Shown in pieces: positions 1 to 7,974 of a DNA stretch of 12,080 nucleotides (its first letter is position 1; each line of letters begins with the position of its first letter). Under the pieces are notes generated by a model that was not told the origin of the DNA, made no database searches, and saw nothing but the letters and a program-made list of their open reading frames with translations. The stretch lies in NCBI GenBank assembly GCA_028873155.1, contig JAGWML010000076.1, positions 1 to 12,080 on the forward strand. The letters run 5' to 3'. Position numbers and translations under genes: made by a program. This stretch comes from Acidobacteriota bacterium (GTDB lineage Bacteria > Acidobacteriota > Terriglobia > Terriglobales > Acidobacteriaceae).

Positions 1-1053
1 TGGAAGAGTCTGCTCTCTGCCGTCGCGATCGCCGCGGTCGGCCTCTCAGCCCATGCCCAGCAGCCCACGCATCGCTGGGCCATCGTGCTCCACGGCGGCG
101 CTGGCGTTATCGAGCGCGCCAGCATGGACCCAAAAACCGAAGCCGCCTATCGTGCCGGCCTGAAGGAAGCGATTGAGGCCGGGGCAAAAGTCCTCGACAA
201 CAACGGCTCCGCCCTCGACGCCATTGAAGCCGCCATTCGCATCCTCGAAGACAATCCGCTCTTCAACGCGGGACGCGGCGCCGTCTTCACCGCCAACGGC
301 AAAAATGAGCTGGACGCCGCGATCATGGACGGAGCAACCCTTCGCGCCGGCGCGGTGGCAGAGGTCACGCGCACCCGCCATCCCATCAGCCTCGCGCGCG
401 CCGTGATGGAGAAGTCGCCGCATGTGATGCTCGTCGGCCCCGGAGCAGACGCCTTCGCGCAATCCGTTGGCCTCGAACAGGTGGACCCCAGCTTTTTCTT
501 TACGGAGAATCGCTGGCAGGCACTCATCCGCGAACTGAAGAAGGAAGGCCTGCCCATTCCGCCGCGTCCCGCCGGCGCGCCAACCGCACCATCCACACCC
601 ATTGCAGAAATGGAACCGCCCGATGCGCACAAGTACGGAACCGTCGGCGTCGTTGCGCTCGACCGCTCCGGCCACATCGCCGCGGGCACCTCCACGGGCG
701 GCCTCACCGCCAAACGCTGGGGCCGCGTTGGAGACTCGCCTATCATCGGCGCGGGCACCTACGCCTCCAACCAGTCCTGCGCTGTCTCCGGCACGGGCAC
801 AGGCGAATACTTCATCCGCCTTGGTGTCGCCCGTGAGGTCTGCAATCTCGTTCAGTTCAAGGGAATGCCGATCCAGCTAGCGGCCGATGCAGTCATTCAC
901 AAGGAGTTGGAAGCCCTGCACGGCGATGGCGGCGTCATCGCCATCACGCCCGACGGCCAGATGGCCTGGAGCTTCAACACATCCGGCATGTTCCGCGCGC
1001 GCATCGCCGAGGGCGGCAAGCTGCAGATCGGCGTCTACAGCGACGAGCCGTGA
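1..1053 (+). CDS. Isoaspartyl peptidase / plant-type L-asparaginase, exported (5' end missing)
   Basis: An N-terminal-nucleophile (Ntn) hydrolase that splits isoaspartyl dipeptides and/or L-asparagine. The frame is open from base 1 and begins inside a signal peptide (LLSAVAIAAVGLSAHAQ), so the true start lies upstream of the window and the enzyme is probably periplasmic. Family landmarks are visible: LHGGAG at the start of the fold, NPLFNAGRGAVF, ELDAAIMDG, and the autocleavage site HKYG|TVGVVALD. The Thr codon at 640-642 is the predicted nucleophile that becomes the N-terminus of the beta chain. Downstream GTSTGGLTAKRWGRVGD and GTGTGEYFIR match the substrate-binding part of the family. The linker before the cleavage site is Pro/Ala-rich, as usual for the disordered loop that is processed. 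It ends 9 bases from the convergent NTF2-like gene. A GTG at 85 would remove the signal peptide and is not favoured. Family assignment is firm; the preference for isoaspartyl peptide or asparagine cannot be read from sequence. Confidence 0.93.
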   Translation, partial: WKSLLSAVAIAAVGLSAHAQQPTHRWAIVLHGGAGVIERASMDPKTEAAYRAGLKEAIEAGAKVLDNNGSALDAIEAAIRILEDNPLFNAGRGAVFTANGKNELDAAIMDGATLRAGAVAEVTRTRHPISLARAVMEKSPHVMLVGPGADAFAQSVGLEQVDPSFFFTENRWQALIRELKKEGLPIPPRPAGAPTAPSTPIAEMEPPDAHKYGTVGVVALDRSGHIAAGTSTGGLTAKRWGRVGDSPIIGAGTYASNQSCAVSGTGTGEYFIRLGVAREVCNLVQFKGMPIQLAADAVIHKELEALHGDGGVIAITPDGQMAWSFNTSGMFRARIAEGGKLQIGVYSDEP

Positions 1054-1062
1054 CCTCCGCGC

Positions 1063-1677
1063 CTACTGACGTCCCAGCTCGAGCAGGCGCAGATACGTCC
1101 GCCCATGCAGCACGTCGCTATCGCTCGGTTCGCTGTCATCCCATTGGAATTGCATCTGGCGGAAGATCCAGTGATTGCCCTCCCGCGCCAGGATCGCCGT
1201 GAAGCGCAGCGGCCGCTTGGACCGCGCAAAATGCACCGCCCCGTCGGTGGCTACCCAGGCAATGTCGCCCATCGCCCACACGTCGGCGTGCTCTACGTCC
1301 AGGCGAAGATCGCCCCAATACTGCCAGTCTCGCTGGATAAAGGATTTCACCGGCGCGTAGCCGCGGGCCCACTCATTCGTAGCGCCTTCCGTCCCCAGCG
1401 CTAGGGTGTCGACCTTCGGGTCAAATAGCTGTGCCATGAACTGATCCAGTTCGCCGGGGTTGCGCGCGACATATCCAGCCTGAAACTCCTGCAACGTCGC
1501 AAGCACGCCTTGCCGCACATCAGGAGTCGCATCGCCCGGCGGCTGCAGCCTCTGCGCGCGCACCATCTCTGGCAGCGTGCTGTGCAGGTGAATGGATGCC
1601 ACGTACCCCCCGGCAAAGCTGCACAGTGCCAGCCCCAGGCCCGAGCTCAAAATCAGCGTGTTTCTGCGCGTCAACAT
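1063..1677 (-). CDS. SnoaL/NTF2-like domain protein with N-terminal signal or anchor
   Basis: A 204-residue protein with no assignable reaction. Residues 1-27 (MLTRRNTLILSSG, then a hydrophobic stretch to about 27) form a signal peptide or membrane anchor; the Cys at 19 is preceded by LAL and is a poor lipobox. Residues about 57-180 read as a SnoaL_3/DUF4440-type NTF2-like domain: an opening helix (VLATLQEFQAGYVARNP), a mid region YAPVKSFIQRDW, and the strand pattern VWAMGDIAWVATDGAVHF ... FTAILAREGNHWIFRQMQF. Such domains act as small-molecule pockets or dimerisation folds. The frame can be extended to an ATG at 1770, but that adds a charged, low-complexity 31-residue segment ahead of the hydrophobic signal, so the ATG at 1675-1677 was chosen. 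It lies 155 bases downstream of the S41 protease gene on the same strand and could be cotranscribed with it. Confidence 0.75.
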   Translation of the reverse strand: MLTRRNTLILSSGLGLALCSFAGGYVASIHLHSTLPEMVRAQRLQPPGDATPDVRQGVLATLQEFQAGYVARNPGELDQFMAQLFDPKVDTLALGTEGATNEWARGYAPVKSFIQRDWQYWGDLRLDVEHADVWAMGDIAWVATDGAVHFARSKRPLRFTAILAREGNHWIFRQMQFQWDDSEPSDSDVLHGRTYLRLLELGRQ

Positions 1678-1832
1678 ACCTGGGCTACTGCTCCATCCAC
1701 TCTTCGCCCTGCCTCCCGGACCGTCTTCGGGCACGCGGCAGGCACAGCGCTCGCGGCCAGACGGCGCCATTGGGCATTCTCATCCCGACAACCTGTTCTT
1801 GGAAATACCACCTCAGGGGAAGACGCCCATCA

Positions 1833-3464
1833 CTACCGGCGGGAAGTGTCACCGTCGGCAGCCACGCCCCGCGCCTCGGCCTTCTCGGCCAGCACCTTGT
1901 GCGCCGTATCTTCCAGTGCTTGCGCCTCGGGCAGATATCCCATCGCCTTCTGGATCATCGGATCCCACTCCGCCAGGGCGCGAAGACCTTGCAACTGCCC
2001 AAACTGGCTGGTCAGAATCTGCTCTCTGATGTTGATCTTCACCCAGTCCAGCACGCCAGTCAGATCCGCCTCGTTCCAGGGGATGTTCTCGCTGGTCAGG
2101 TACGCCTTGAACTCCTTCAGCACGGCATCGTCCACCTCGAAATTCCTGGTGACCGGATGCGTTGCGAGGTAGTGGGGCGCGAAATGGAAGAACACCGAGC
2201 GGTACAGCAGCTCGTCCTGAAAGGCGTTGTTCTTCGGCGATTCAATCTTCTCGTCCGGCGTGATGCCGCCTCCGCCATACACCGTCCGCCCGCTGTCGGT
2301 GAACTTCACCTCGCGGTTCGTCGCGTTCGAAGGCATCGCTCCCGCGTGGTTGTAGTAGTAGTCATACAGCGACACGCCCGAGTAGTTGCGCTGAATCAGC
2401 CGGCCCGACGGCGTGTAGTAGTGATAGGTGGTCAGCGCCAGCCCGGTATTCTCGCTCAGGTTGTAGACCGTCTGCACCAGCCCCTTGCCAAACGTCGTCT
2501 CGCCCACAATCAGTGCACGGTCGTGATCCTGAAGCGCGCCCGACACAATCTCTGCCGCCGATGCCGTGTTCCGGTTCACCAGCACCACGATCGGGAATGT
2601 CTTGCCGCCGTTGCCATGCGCCGCCGTATACACCTGGTCCGGATAGGCACGCCCGCGCTGCGAAACAATCACCTGTCCTTTGGCCAGCAGGTGGTCGCAC
2701 ACATCCACCGCCTGGCTCAGCAGGCCGCCTGGGTTCCCGCGCAGGTCAAAAACCAGGCCCTTCAGGTCGCCAAAGCCGTTGATCGCATCCGTCACTTCCT
2801 GCCCTGTCGTCTCCTGGAACTGCGTCAGGTGGATGTAACCCACGCCGGGCCGGATCTCAAATGCCAGATCCACGGACGGGTGCGCAATCTCGTCACGCAC
2901 CAGGTCAAAAACCAGTGGCTGCGCCTGGCCCTCGCGCACCATCGTCACCTGCACATGCGTGCCCTTGGGCCCCTTCAGTGCCTTCGCCACCGCATCCGAC
3001 GTCATTCCATCGGCTGACTTGCCGTCAATCGCGGAGATCACGTCGCCCGGCCGAATTCCCGCCTGAAAGGACGGCGTCCCCTCATACGGCGTAATGACGT
3101 AAACCTTGTTGCCCTGCTGCTGGATGACCATGCCCACGCCGTAGTAGTGGCCGCGCTGATCCTCCTGCATCCGGGCATAGGCCTTCGGATCGTAGAAGTT
3201 CGAGTGCGGGTCCAGCACCCGCAGCATGCCTGGAATCGCACCATCATAGATCGCCGCATCGGCCTTGTCGCCCGTAATCGGCTCAGCGTAGTTCTTCTCT
3301 ACCAGCGCGTATATGTCCGTGAAGGTCTTGAGGTTATCGCGGATCTGGCTCTCGTCTTCCGACGATTGCGCCCCCACCTTGCGCTGCATCACACTGCCCA
3401 CAACAGCGCAAACACTGAAGAAGATGACGAGGAAAAAGGTTGCGCGGCGGGCGCGGGGAGTCAT
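1833..3464 (-). CDS. S41 C-terminal processing peptidase with PDZ domain
   Basis: A 543-residue serine protease of family S41A (CtpA/Prc type), which cuts envelope proteins near their C-termini. Order of parts: basic N-terminus and one hydrophobic segment (about 8-26, ATFFLVIFFSVCAVVGSV) that exports or anchors it; a helical region with the DPHSNFYDPKAY motif (85-96); a PDZ domain at about 105-180 (YYGVGM, AGIRPGDVISAIDGK); and the protease core from about 205. The catalytic dyad is visible: Ser302 in NTASAAEIVSGA and Lys327 in GETTFGKGLVQT, with the usual 24-residue spacing, plus the LVFDLRGNPGG strand. About 130 residues follow the core, a longer tail than in minimal CtpA proteins. The ATG at 3462-3464 was chosen because it directly precedes the hydrophobic segment, has GGAGG upstream (about 12 bases), and lies downstream of a candidate -10 box that would exclude the ATG at 3551. 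Confidence 0.93.
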   Translation of the reverse strand: MTPRARRATFFLVIFFSVCAVVGSVMQRKVGAQSSEDESQIRDNLKTFTDIYALVEKNYAEPITGDKADAAIYDGAIPGMLRVLDPHSNFYDPKAYARMQEDQRGHYYGVGMVIQQQGNKVYVITPYEGTPSFQAGIRPGDVISAIDGKSADGMTSDAVAKALKGPKGTHVQVTMVREGQAQPLVFDLVRDEIAHPSVDLAFEIRPGVGYIHLTQFQETTGQEVTDAINGFGDLKGLVFDLRGNPGGLLSQAVDVCDHLLAKGQVIVSQRGRAYPDQVYTAAHGNGGKTFPIVVLVNRNTASAAEIVSGALQDHDRALIVGETTFGKGLVQTVYNLSENTGLALTTYHYYTPSGRLIQRNYSGVSLYDYYYNHAGAMPSNATNREVKFTDSGRTVYGGGGITPDEKIESPKNNAFQDELLYRSVFFHFAPHYLATHPVTRNFEVDDAVLKEFKAYLTSENIPWNEADLTGVLDWVKINIREQILTSQFGQLQGLRALAEWDPMIQKAMGYLPEAQALEDTAHKVLAEKAEARGVAADGDTSRR

Positions 3465-3537
3465 AGAAGGAAGAAACCTCCGGACGGCAGGTGCGACGGT
3501 CGCCGTGAAGGGGCCTCGCAGGGCGGTCTTAGCCGCA

Positions 3538-3543
3538 AGTATA
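3538..3543 (-). promoter_or_regulatory. Candidate -10 box for the S41 protease gene
   Basis: On the minus strand this reads TATACT, 5 of 6 matches to the sigma-70 -10 consensus, about 74 bases upstream of the preferred ATG. No good -35 box is found at 16-18 bases, so the site is tentative. If real, transcription starts near 3531 and the upstream ATG at 3551 cannot be used. The rest of the 204-base divergent gap to GH31 (3465-3668) shows no convincing plus-strand promoter. Confidence 0.28.
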
Positions 3544-3656
3544 CCATCCACTATTTAGACGCAGGACGCGTCGAATCCGCTTCATGGGCGGCTCCGGGCC
3601 TTCCGCTGCCGCGATCCCCCAGGCGGTGGTAGCCTTCCCTTGGTCAGTCAAAACAA

Positions 3657-3663
3657 AAGGGGG
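3657..3663 (+). promoter_or_regulatory. Ribosome binding site supporting the GTG start of GH31
   Basis: AAGGGGG lies 5 bases before the GTG at 3669. It is the only purine-rich site ahead of the signal peptide, so it supports a GTG start there rather than the later in-frame ATG at 3750, which would remove the signal peptide. Confidence 0.6.
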
Positions 3664-3668
3664 AAGTC

Positions 3669-6506
3669 GTGCATCGAATCCTGCATTCCTTTGCCGCAAT
3701 CGCCGCCGCAGTCGCATTCACCCTCGGAGCAGACCTTCAGAATCCAGCTATGGCCCACGCACAAAAAGCACAGCCAACCAAATCCGCCGCTACCGCGCAG
3801 ACCGCGCCACCCGCCGATAACCCCGTCGCCGATCCCAAAGCCATCGTCACCCTCGGCCACGCGCGCTTCACTGTCCTCACTCCCCAGCTCATCCGCTTGG
3901 AGTGGGCCGCCGACAGCGCCTTCGAAGACCACGCCTCCTTTGTCTTTATCAACCGCCGCCTCCCCGTGCCCAGATTCACCAAGACCTTGCTGGGGATGAA
4001 CGCCAGCCAGCAGCTCACCTTGAAGACCGACGCCCTCACGCTCACCTACGCGCCCACCGGCGACGGCCGGTTCTCTCCCGCCAACCTCACCATCACCCTC
4101 ACCGTTGATGGCCGGCCGGTCACATGGCATCCCGGCATGGCAGACCCCGCGAACCTGCAGGGCACCACCCGCACCCTCGACGGCGCGCTTGGTGGCAAGA
4201 CCCGCGAACCCATCGGCGAGGGCCTCGTCTCGCGCTCCGGCTGGGCTTTGGTCGACGACTCCACCCGCCCGCTCTTTGACTCCGCGGACTTCCGCTTCCT
4301 CCAGGGCGACAAGAGCCCCTGGCCCTGGGTCATCGAGCGACCCTCCGGTGATCGGCAGGACTGGTACTTCTTCGGCTACGGCCACGACTACCGCAAGGCC
4401 CTTGGCGACTACGTCCAGGTCGCCGGCCGAATCCCCCTGCCGCCGCGCTTTGCCTTCGGCGCCTGGTGGTCCCGCTACTGGGCCTACAGCGATCAGGAGC
4501 TCGACGAACTCGCCCGCGGCTTCCGACAGAACTCCACCCCGCTCGATGTCCTCGTCATCGATATGGACTGGCACATCAACAACGAGCAGCTCAAGGCTAT
4601 AGGCGAGACCGACCAGTCCGACGCCGCGGCGCGCGCCCTCGGCGTCAACCACTCCCTCGGCTGGTCCGGCTACACCTGGAACAAGCTCCTCTTTCCCGAC
4701 CCGGACGAGTTCCTCAACAAGATGCACGCCGACGGCCTGAAGGCTACCCTGAACCTCCACCCCGCCTCCGGCATCCAGCCATGGGAGGCCGCCTACCCCG
4801 CAATGGCCCGTGCCATGGGCATCGACCCGGCGACAAAGAAATACGTCCCCTTCGACCCCACCAGCAAGAAGTGGGCCACCAACTACTTCAATCTCGTCCT
4901 GCACCCGCTGGAAAAGCAGGGGATCGACTTCTGGTGGCTCGATTGGCAGCAGGAGCCCGACACCAAACTCCCCGGCGTCAACAACACCTGGTGGCTCAAC
5001 TACCTCCACTTCACGGACCAGCAGCGCGAAGGCAAACGTCCGCTGCTCTTCCACCGCTGGGGCGGCCTGGGCAACCACCGCTATCAGATCGGCTTCTCCG
5101 GCGACACCATCTCCGTCTGGGACTCGCTCGCCTTCCAGCCCTGGTTCACCGCCACCGCCGCCAACGTTGGCTACGCCTACTGGAGCCACGACATCGGCGG
5201 CCACATGCCCGGCGCCGTCGATCCGGAGATCTATACCCGCTGGGTCCAGTTCGGCGCCTTCAGCCCAATCCTGCGCACCCACACCACCAAGAACCCCGAC
5301 TCCGAGCGGCGCATCTGGGCCTATCCCGAGCCGTACTCCTCCATCCTCCGCAACACCTTCCAGCTCCGCTATGCGCTCGAGCCCTACCTCTACACCGAGG
5401 CCCGCCGCACCTACGACACCGGCATCGCCTTCCTGCGCCCGCTCTACTACGACTGGCCCGAAGCAGACGAAGCCTACACCAGCAAGAACGAGTACCTCTT
5501 CGGCGACCAGGTCCTGGTCGCGCCCGTCGTCACACCGGCCGACAAGTCCACCGGCCTCGCCACCGAGCAGGTCTGGCTCCCCGCAGGAGAGTGGATCGAG
5601 TGGCCCACCGGCAAGCACTTCACCGGCCCCATCTCCCTGAGCCGCAGCTTCTCCATCGACCAGACCGCCGTCTACCTCAAGGCCGGCTCCATCCTCCCCA
5701 TGCAGCCCCAGATGGAGTACACGGGCGAGAAGCCCGTCGATCCCCTCATCGTCAACGTCTGGCCGCTCGCGCCCGGCGCCAACACCAGCTACTCCGTCTA
5801 TGAGGACTCCGGCCGCGCAGTCGACTACCAGCGCGGAGTCTTCGCGCGCACACCCATCCACGCCTCGCAAAAGGCCGATACCCTCACCGTCGCAATCGGA
5901 CCCGTGGAAGGTAGCTACCCCGGCATGTTGAAATCCCGCGCCTTCGAGCTGCGCCTGCCCGCTGATTGGCCACCGGCTGCGGTCACGGTCAACGGCATCG
6001 CCGTTCCGCAGGACAGCGACCTCGGTAAAGGTGGCTGGAGCTTCATCGGCAACACCCTCACCACCGTCATCCCCGTCGCCGCGCAGAGCACCGCAAAGCC
6101 GGTCACCATCGTCGTTCGCCGCGCACGCGGCCTCACCGCGCGCCGCAGCGAGCTCGACGGTTTCGCCGGCTCCATGACGCGCCTCCGCGCCGCCTATGAC
6201 GCCGTGCAGCAGACCTGGCCCATCGCGCAGCCGCCCGACCCGCTCATCGACGCAATGCAGACTGGCGACCGCCTCAGCTACCACCCCGAACGCGCGCAGG
6301 AGGAGATTGCTCACTTCCGCCAGACCCTGCCGCAGGCTCAGTCCGCCGTTTCCGCGCTCGCGCAGGAGTTCCAGCGTCGCATCGACGTCTTCTCCCGCCG
6401 CTTCAGCCGCGGCACCTTCGCCCCTGCCAACATGGAGCAGGAAAAGCAGCGCCGTCTCGACTCGCTCAGCCGAGCCCAGGCCATGATGGCCGCGGTAGAA
6501 AAGTAG
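3669..6506 (+). CDS. Secreted glycoside hydrolase family 31 (alpha-glycosidase)
   Basis: A 945-residue retaining alpha-glycosidase of family GH31 (alpha-xylosidase, alpha-glucosidase and related activities). Residues 1-31 form a signal peptide with likely cleavage after AMA or AHA, followed by an Ala/Pro/Thr-rich linker to about 55. A beta-sandwich N-domain runs to about 255 and contains the GEGLVSRSGWALVDD block. The (beta/alpha)8 barrel covers about 256-600: GAWWSRYWAYSD, VIDMDWH (297-302), GWSGYTWNKLLFPDP, the nucleophile Asp425 in DFWWLDWQQE, the acid/base candidate Asp479 in FSGDT, and AYWSHDIGGHMPG. C-terminal beta domains include LFGDQVLVAPVV and a DUF5110-like part (about 690-820). 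Residues about 820-945 are an extra charged helical tail. GH31 also includes alpha-galactosidase and alpha-N-acetylgalactosaminidase branches, so the substrate is left open. It starts with GTG, is monocistronic, and converges on the DinB gene. No transporter or other CAZyme adjoins it. Confidence 0.94.
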   Translation: MHRILHSFAAIAAAVAFTLGADLQNPAMAHAQKAQPTKSAATAQTAPPADNPVADPKAIVTLGHARFTVLTPQLIRLEWAADSAFEDHASFVFINRRLPVPRFTKTLLGMNASQQLTLKTDALTLTYAPTGDGRFSPANLTITLTVDGRPVTWHPGMADPANLQGTTRTLDGALGGKTREPIGEGLVSRSGWALVDDSTRPLFDSADFRFLQGDKSPWPWVIERPSGDRQDWYFFGYGHDYRKALGDYVQVAGRIPLPPRFAFGAWWSRYWAYSDQELDELARGFRQNSTPLDVLVIDMDWHINNEQLKAIGETDQSDAAARALGVNHSLGWSGYTWNKLLFPDPDEFLNKMHADGLKATLNLHPASGIQPWEAAYPAMARAMGIDPATKKYVPFDPTSKKWATNYFNLVLHPLEKQGIDFWWLDWQQEPDTKLPGVNNTWWLNYLHFTDQQREGKRPLLFHRWGGLGNHRYQIGFSGDTISVWDSLAFQPWFTATAANVGYAYWSHDIGGHMPGAVDPEIYTRWVQFGAFSPILRTHTTKNPDSERRIWAYPEPYSSILRNTFQLRYALEPYLYTEARRTYDTGIAFLRPLYYDWPEADEAYTSKNEYLFGDQVLVAPVVTPADKSTGLATEQVWLPAGEWIEWPTGKHFTGPISLSRSFSIDQTAVYLKAGSILPMQPQMEYTGEKPVDPLIVNVWPLAPGANTSYSVYEDSGRAVDYQRGVFARTPIHASQKADTLTVAIGPVEGSYPGMLKSRAFELRLPADWPPAAVTVNGIAVPQDSDLGKGGWSFIGNTLTTVIPVAAQSTAKPVTIVVRRARGLTARRSELDGFAGSMTRLRAAYDAVQQTWPIAQPPDPLIDAMQTGDRLSYHPERAQEEIAHFRQTLPQAQSAVSALAQEFQRRIDVFSRRFSRGTFAPANMEQEKQRRLDSLSRAQAMMAAVEK

Positions 6507-6524
6507 CAGTGGCCTTCAACAAAA

Positions 6525-6557
6525 AGGGGTGGCGCAGCCTATCGCTTCGCCACCCCT
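6525..6557 (-). terminator. Intrinsic terminator of the ArsR-SRPBCC-DinB operon
   Basis: A perfect 10-bp stem (AGGGGTGGCG at 6525-6534 with CGCCACCCCT at 6548-6557) continues after one mismatch with AGC/GCT around a 5-base loop. On the minus strand it is followed at once by TTTTTGTTG, giving a textbook rho-independent terminator 33 bases after the DinB stop. On the plus strand no U-tract follows, so the same hairpin would stop GH31 transcripts only weakly. Confidence 0.82.
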
Positions 6558-6589
6558 CTCGCACCTGTTGCCACCCGCAAACCGCTCCG

Positions 6590-7099
6590 TCAAGCCTTTT
6601 GCATAAACGCCGGCGCTTCGTCGGCGCTGGGCCCCCAGCTTGACGGCACTGCGATGTTCAGCAGCCTCAGATACACGCTGAACTGGCCACGGTGCTGGTA
6701 CCAGTGGTTGAGCATGATGTCCCGCAGAAACAAAGCCCGCGGCATCGCCAGCACCTCCCGTCCATCGGCCACAATTTTCCAGGTTTCGCGCATCGCTGCG
6801 TCATCGAATCGCGGCAGCACCTCCCGCACGCTGGCGATGCTCTGGTCCAGCACGGTCAGCACTTCCGCCAAACTGGCCGGCTGCGGAAACTGGAACTTCG
6901 GCGCCGGCGCCGGGTTCGTATCCGCAGCGCGCACCACGCCGCCCGGCACAAACGCTAGGTGATACGCAAGCTGCCCCGCTGTCATCGACTTTGGGTGTGG
7001 CTGCCACGTCAGCTTGTCCTCCGGCAGCCGCTCGAGAAACCTCCGCGTCACCGGAGCCTGCGCTTCAAACTCAGACAAATAAGTCTCTGCAATCGACAC
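6590..7099 (-). CDS. DinB-family protein (DinB/YfiT-like four-helix bundle)
   Basis: A 169-residue DinB-superfamily protein. These are four-helix bundles with a three-His metal site; many members are thiol transferases or related enzymes, and many are uncharacterised. The expected histidines are His47 in AGQLAYHLAF, and His132 and His136 in MLNHWYQHRGQFSVYLRLL. The opening helix with FLERLPEDKLTWQPHPKSMT is also typical. The GTG at 7097-7099 was chosen as the start because AGGAG lies 7 bases upstream and the length matches the family. A further upstream ATG at 7201 would overlap the SRPBCC gene and add an Arg-rich non-conserved segment. It is the last gene of a three-gene operon, 47 bases after the SRPBCC gene, and ends at a strong terminator. 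DinB proteins often accompany ArsR/SRPBCC pairs; the substrate is unknown. Confidence 0.87.
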   Translation of the reverse strand: MSIAETYLSEFEAQAPVTRRFLERLPEDKLTWQPHPKSMTAGQLAYHLAFVPGGVVRAADTNPAPAPKFQFPQPASLAEVLTVLDQSIASVREVLPRFDDAAMRETWKIVADGREVLAMPRALFLRDIMLNHWYQHRGQFSVYLRLLNIAVPSSWGPSADEAPAFMQKA

Positions 7100-7106
7100 T
7101 CTCAAT

Positions 7107-7114
7107 CTCCTCTC
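7107..7114 (-). promoter_or_regulatory. Ribosome binding site deciding the GTG start of the DinB gene
   Basis: On the minus strand this reads GAGAGGAG, 7 bases before the GTG at 7099. It is the strongest Shine-Dalgarno match in the gap and rules in favour of the GTG over the ATG at 7201. Confidence 0.75.
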
Positions 7115-7146
7115 TTGATTGGTGCTGCGTTCACTCAGGTATCTTG

Positions 7147-7602
7147 CTAGCGGCGTCCTGCCTCTGCGCGCTTCCGCGCCTGCTCGTGGATGTATGCCCA
7201 TCCCGTCGAGACGCCCTTCCTGTGCGCATCCTGAATCAACCCGAACCCGCTGTGCTGAAACTCAATCACCGTCTCACCGTTTTCTTCGCGCAATCTGTAC
7301 TGCACGTTGTTGGCCACCGGGTACGACATAAACAAGGGCCCGGTGATTTCAAGCAGATTCGGTCTCTTGATGGCCTGCACATTGCCCCAGAAGTGTCCAT
7401 TCCCATCGCCAAGATCACGGAACCACCGGCCTCCCGGCCAGGCTTCCAGTTGCAGCGGCATCGCCGAGCCGTCCGGTCGTTCGTTCAGCGGGCCAAGCTG
7501 CTCCAGCAGCGCCGTAAATGTTGTTTCGATGGATGCGCGGACACGGACCTCCTGCGTCACGCTCAGCGTCATCTCTTCGATGCTGACAGGGGTTTCAATC
7601 AT
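7147..7602 (-). CDS. SRPBCC (AHSA1-like) small-molecule-binding protein
   Basis: A 151-residue START/Bet v1-like (SRPBCC) protein of the AHSA1/CalC type, a helix-grip fold that holds a hydrophobic ligand. Typical features are the first strand VTQEVRVRASIETTFTALLEQLG, the LEAWPGGRWF turn at 52-61, GHFWGNVQAIKRPNLLEIT, and a long final helix from about 131 (VSTGWAYIHEQARKRAE). There is no export signal, so it is cytoplasmic. Its ATG at 7600-7602 overlaps the ArsR stop codon by 8 bases, with GGAGG 8 bases upstream inside arsR, so the two are translationally coupled. Pairing with an ArsR-type regulator is one of the commonest contexts for AHSA1-like proteins. An internal ATG at codon 11 is possible but lacks a comparable binding site. 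The ligand is not predictable. Confidence 0.87.
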   Translation of the reverse strand: MIETPVSIEEMTLSVTQEVRVRASIETTFTALLEQLGPLNERPDGSAMPLQLEAWPGGRWFRDLGDGNGHFWGNVQAIKRPNLLEITGPLFMSYPVANNVQYRLREENGETVIEFQHSGFGLIQDAHRKGVSTGWAYIHEQARKRAEAGRR

Positions 7603-7966
7603 CGTCTTTTCCTCCAGTGTGTGGGGTTGATTTGGATTCCTGAGCAGCGGCCCGCTCGGCCCGCTCTTTCACTCGATTCAGTTGATGGCTCCAGTACCGC
7701 TCAAACGTCGCGGCCCACTCATGCAGCGGCCGGATCGCCTCTGCCTGGGTGCGATAGAACTTCTGCCGCCCATCGCAGCGCACGCGCACCAGGCCAACAT
7801 CGCGCAACACCCGCAGATGTTTCGACACCGACGGCTGGTCCAGCTTCAGTTCCGAAACAATCTCGTTCACGGGCCGCTCCCGCGCCACCAGTAGAGTCAG
7901 AATCGCCCGCCGCCGGGGTTCGGCAATCGCGTTGAACGCATCGGACGTGGTCGCTGCTCGTGCCAT
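7595..7966 (-). CDS. ArsR/SmtB-family winged-helix repressor
   Basis: A 123-residue DNA-binding regulator. The N-terminus (DAFNAIAEPRRRAILTLL) and the winged helix-turn-helix at about 33-65 (PVNEIVSELKLDQPSVSKHL, then RVLRDVGLVRVRCDGRQKFY) are characteristic of the ArsR subgroup encoded next to SRPBCC proteins. Only one Cys (Cys64) is present and there is no CxC metal site, so metal sensing of the classical ArsR kind is unlikely. The C-terminus after about residue 95 is charged and probably helical. It is the first gene of the ArsR-SRPBCC-DinB operon. The promoter lies immediately before the ATG, leaving almost no 5' leader and no ribosome binding site. A palindrome between the -35 and -10 boxes suggests that the protein represses its own operon. 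The inducer is unknown. Confidence 0.92.
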   Translation of the reverse strand: MARAATTSDAFNAIAEPRRRAILTLLVARERPVNEIVSELKLDQPSVSKHLRVLRDVGLVRVRCDGRQKFYRTQAEAIRPLHEWAATFERYWSHQLNRVKERAERAAAQESKSTPHTGGKDDD

Positions 7967-7974
7967 GCCAAAAC

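Noticed and set aside
1678..1832. Imperfect stem around 1712-1745 between the S41 and NTF2-like genes
   Set aside because: Pairing is broken by several mismatches and no T-run follows on either strand, so it was not called a terminator.
1596..3017. A 473-codon plus-strand open frame across the S41 protease gene
   Set aside because: It is an Arg/His/Gln-rich shadow of the protease with no motif or ribosome binding site; the minus-strand frame carries the catalytic Ser/Lys dyad.
3465..3551. N-terminal extension of the S41 protease to the ATG at 3551
   Set aside because: It places 29 extra residues before the membrane segment and would start upstream of the candidate -10 box; the ATG at 3464 follows GGAGG.
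3648..6314. An 888-codon open frame on the minus strand opposite GH31
   Set aside because: It is antisense to a certain GH31 gene, is very rich in Gly/Val/Glu/Ala with no domain, and arises because high-GC codon use leaves the opposite strand free of stops.
6610..6645. GC-rich partial palindromes in the 3' end of the DinB gene as a third copy of the GH29 element
   Set aside because: The translated residues do not match the CxGxPxDxSSSxGCK pattern and the GGTCTTC loop sequence is absent.
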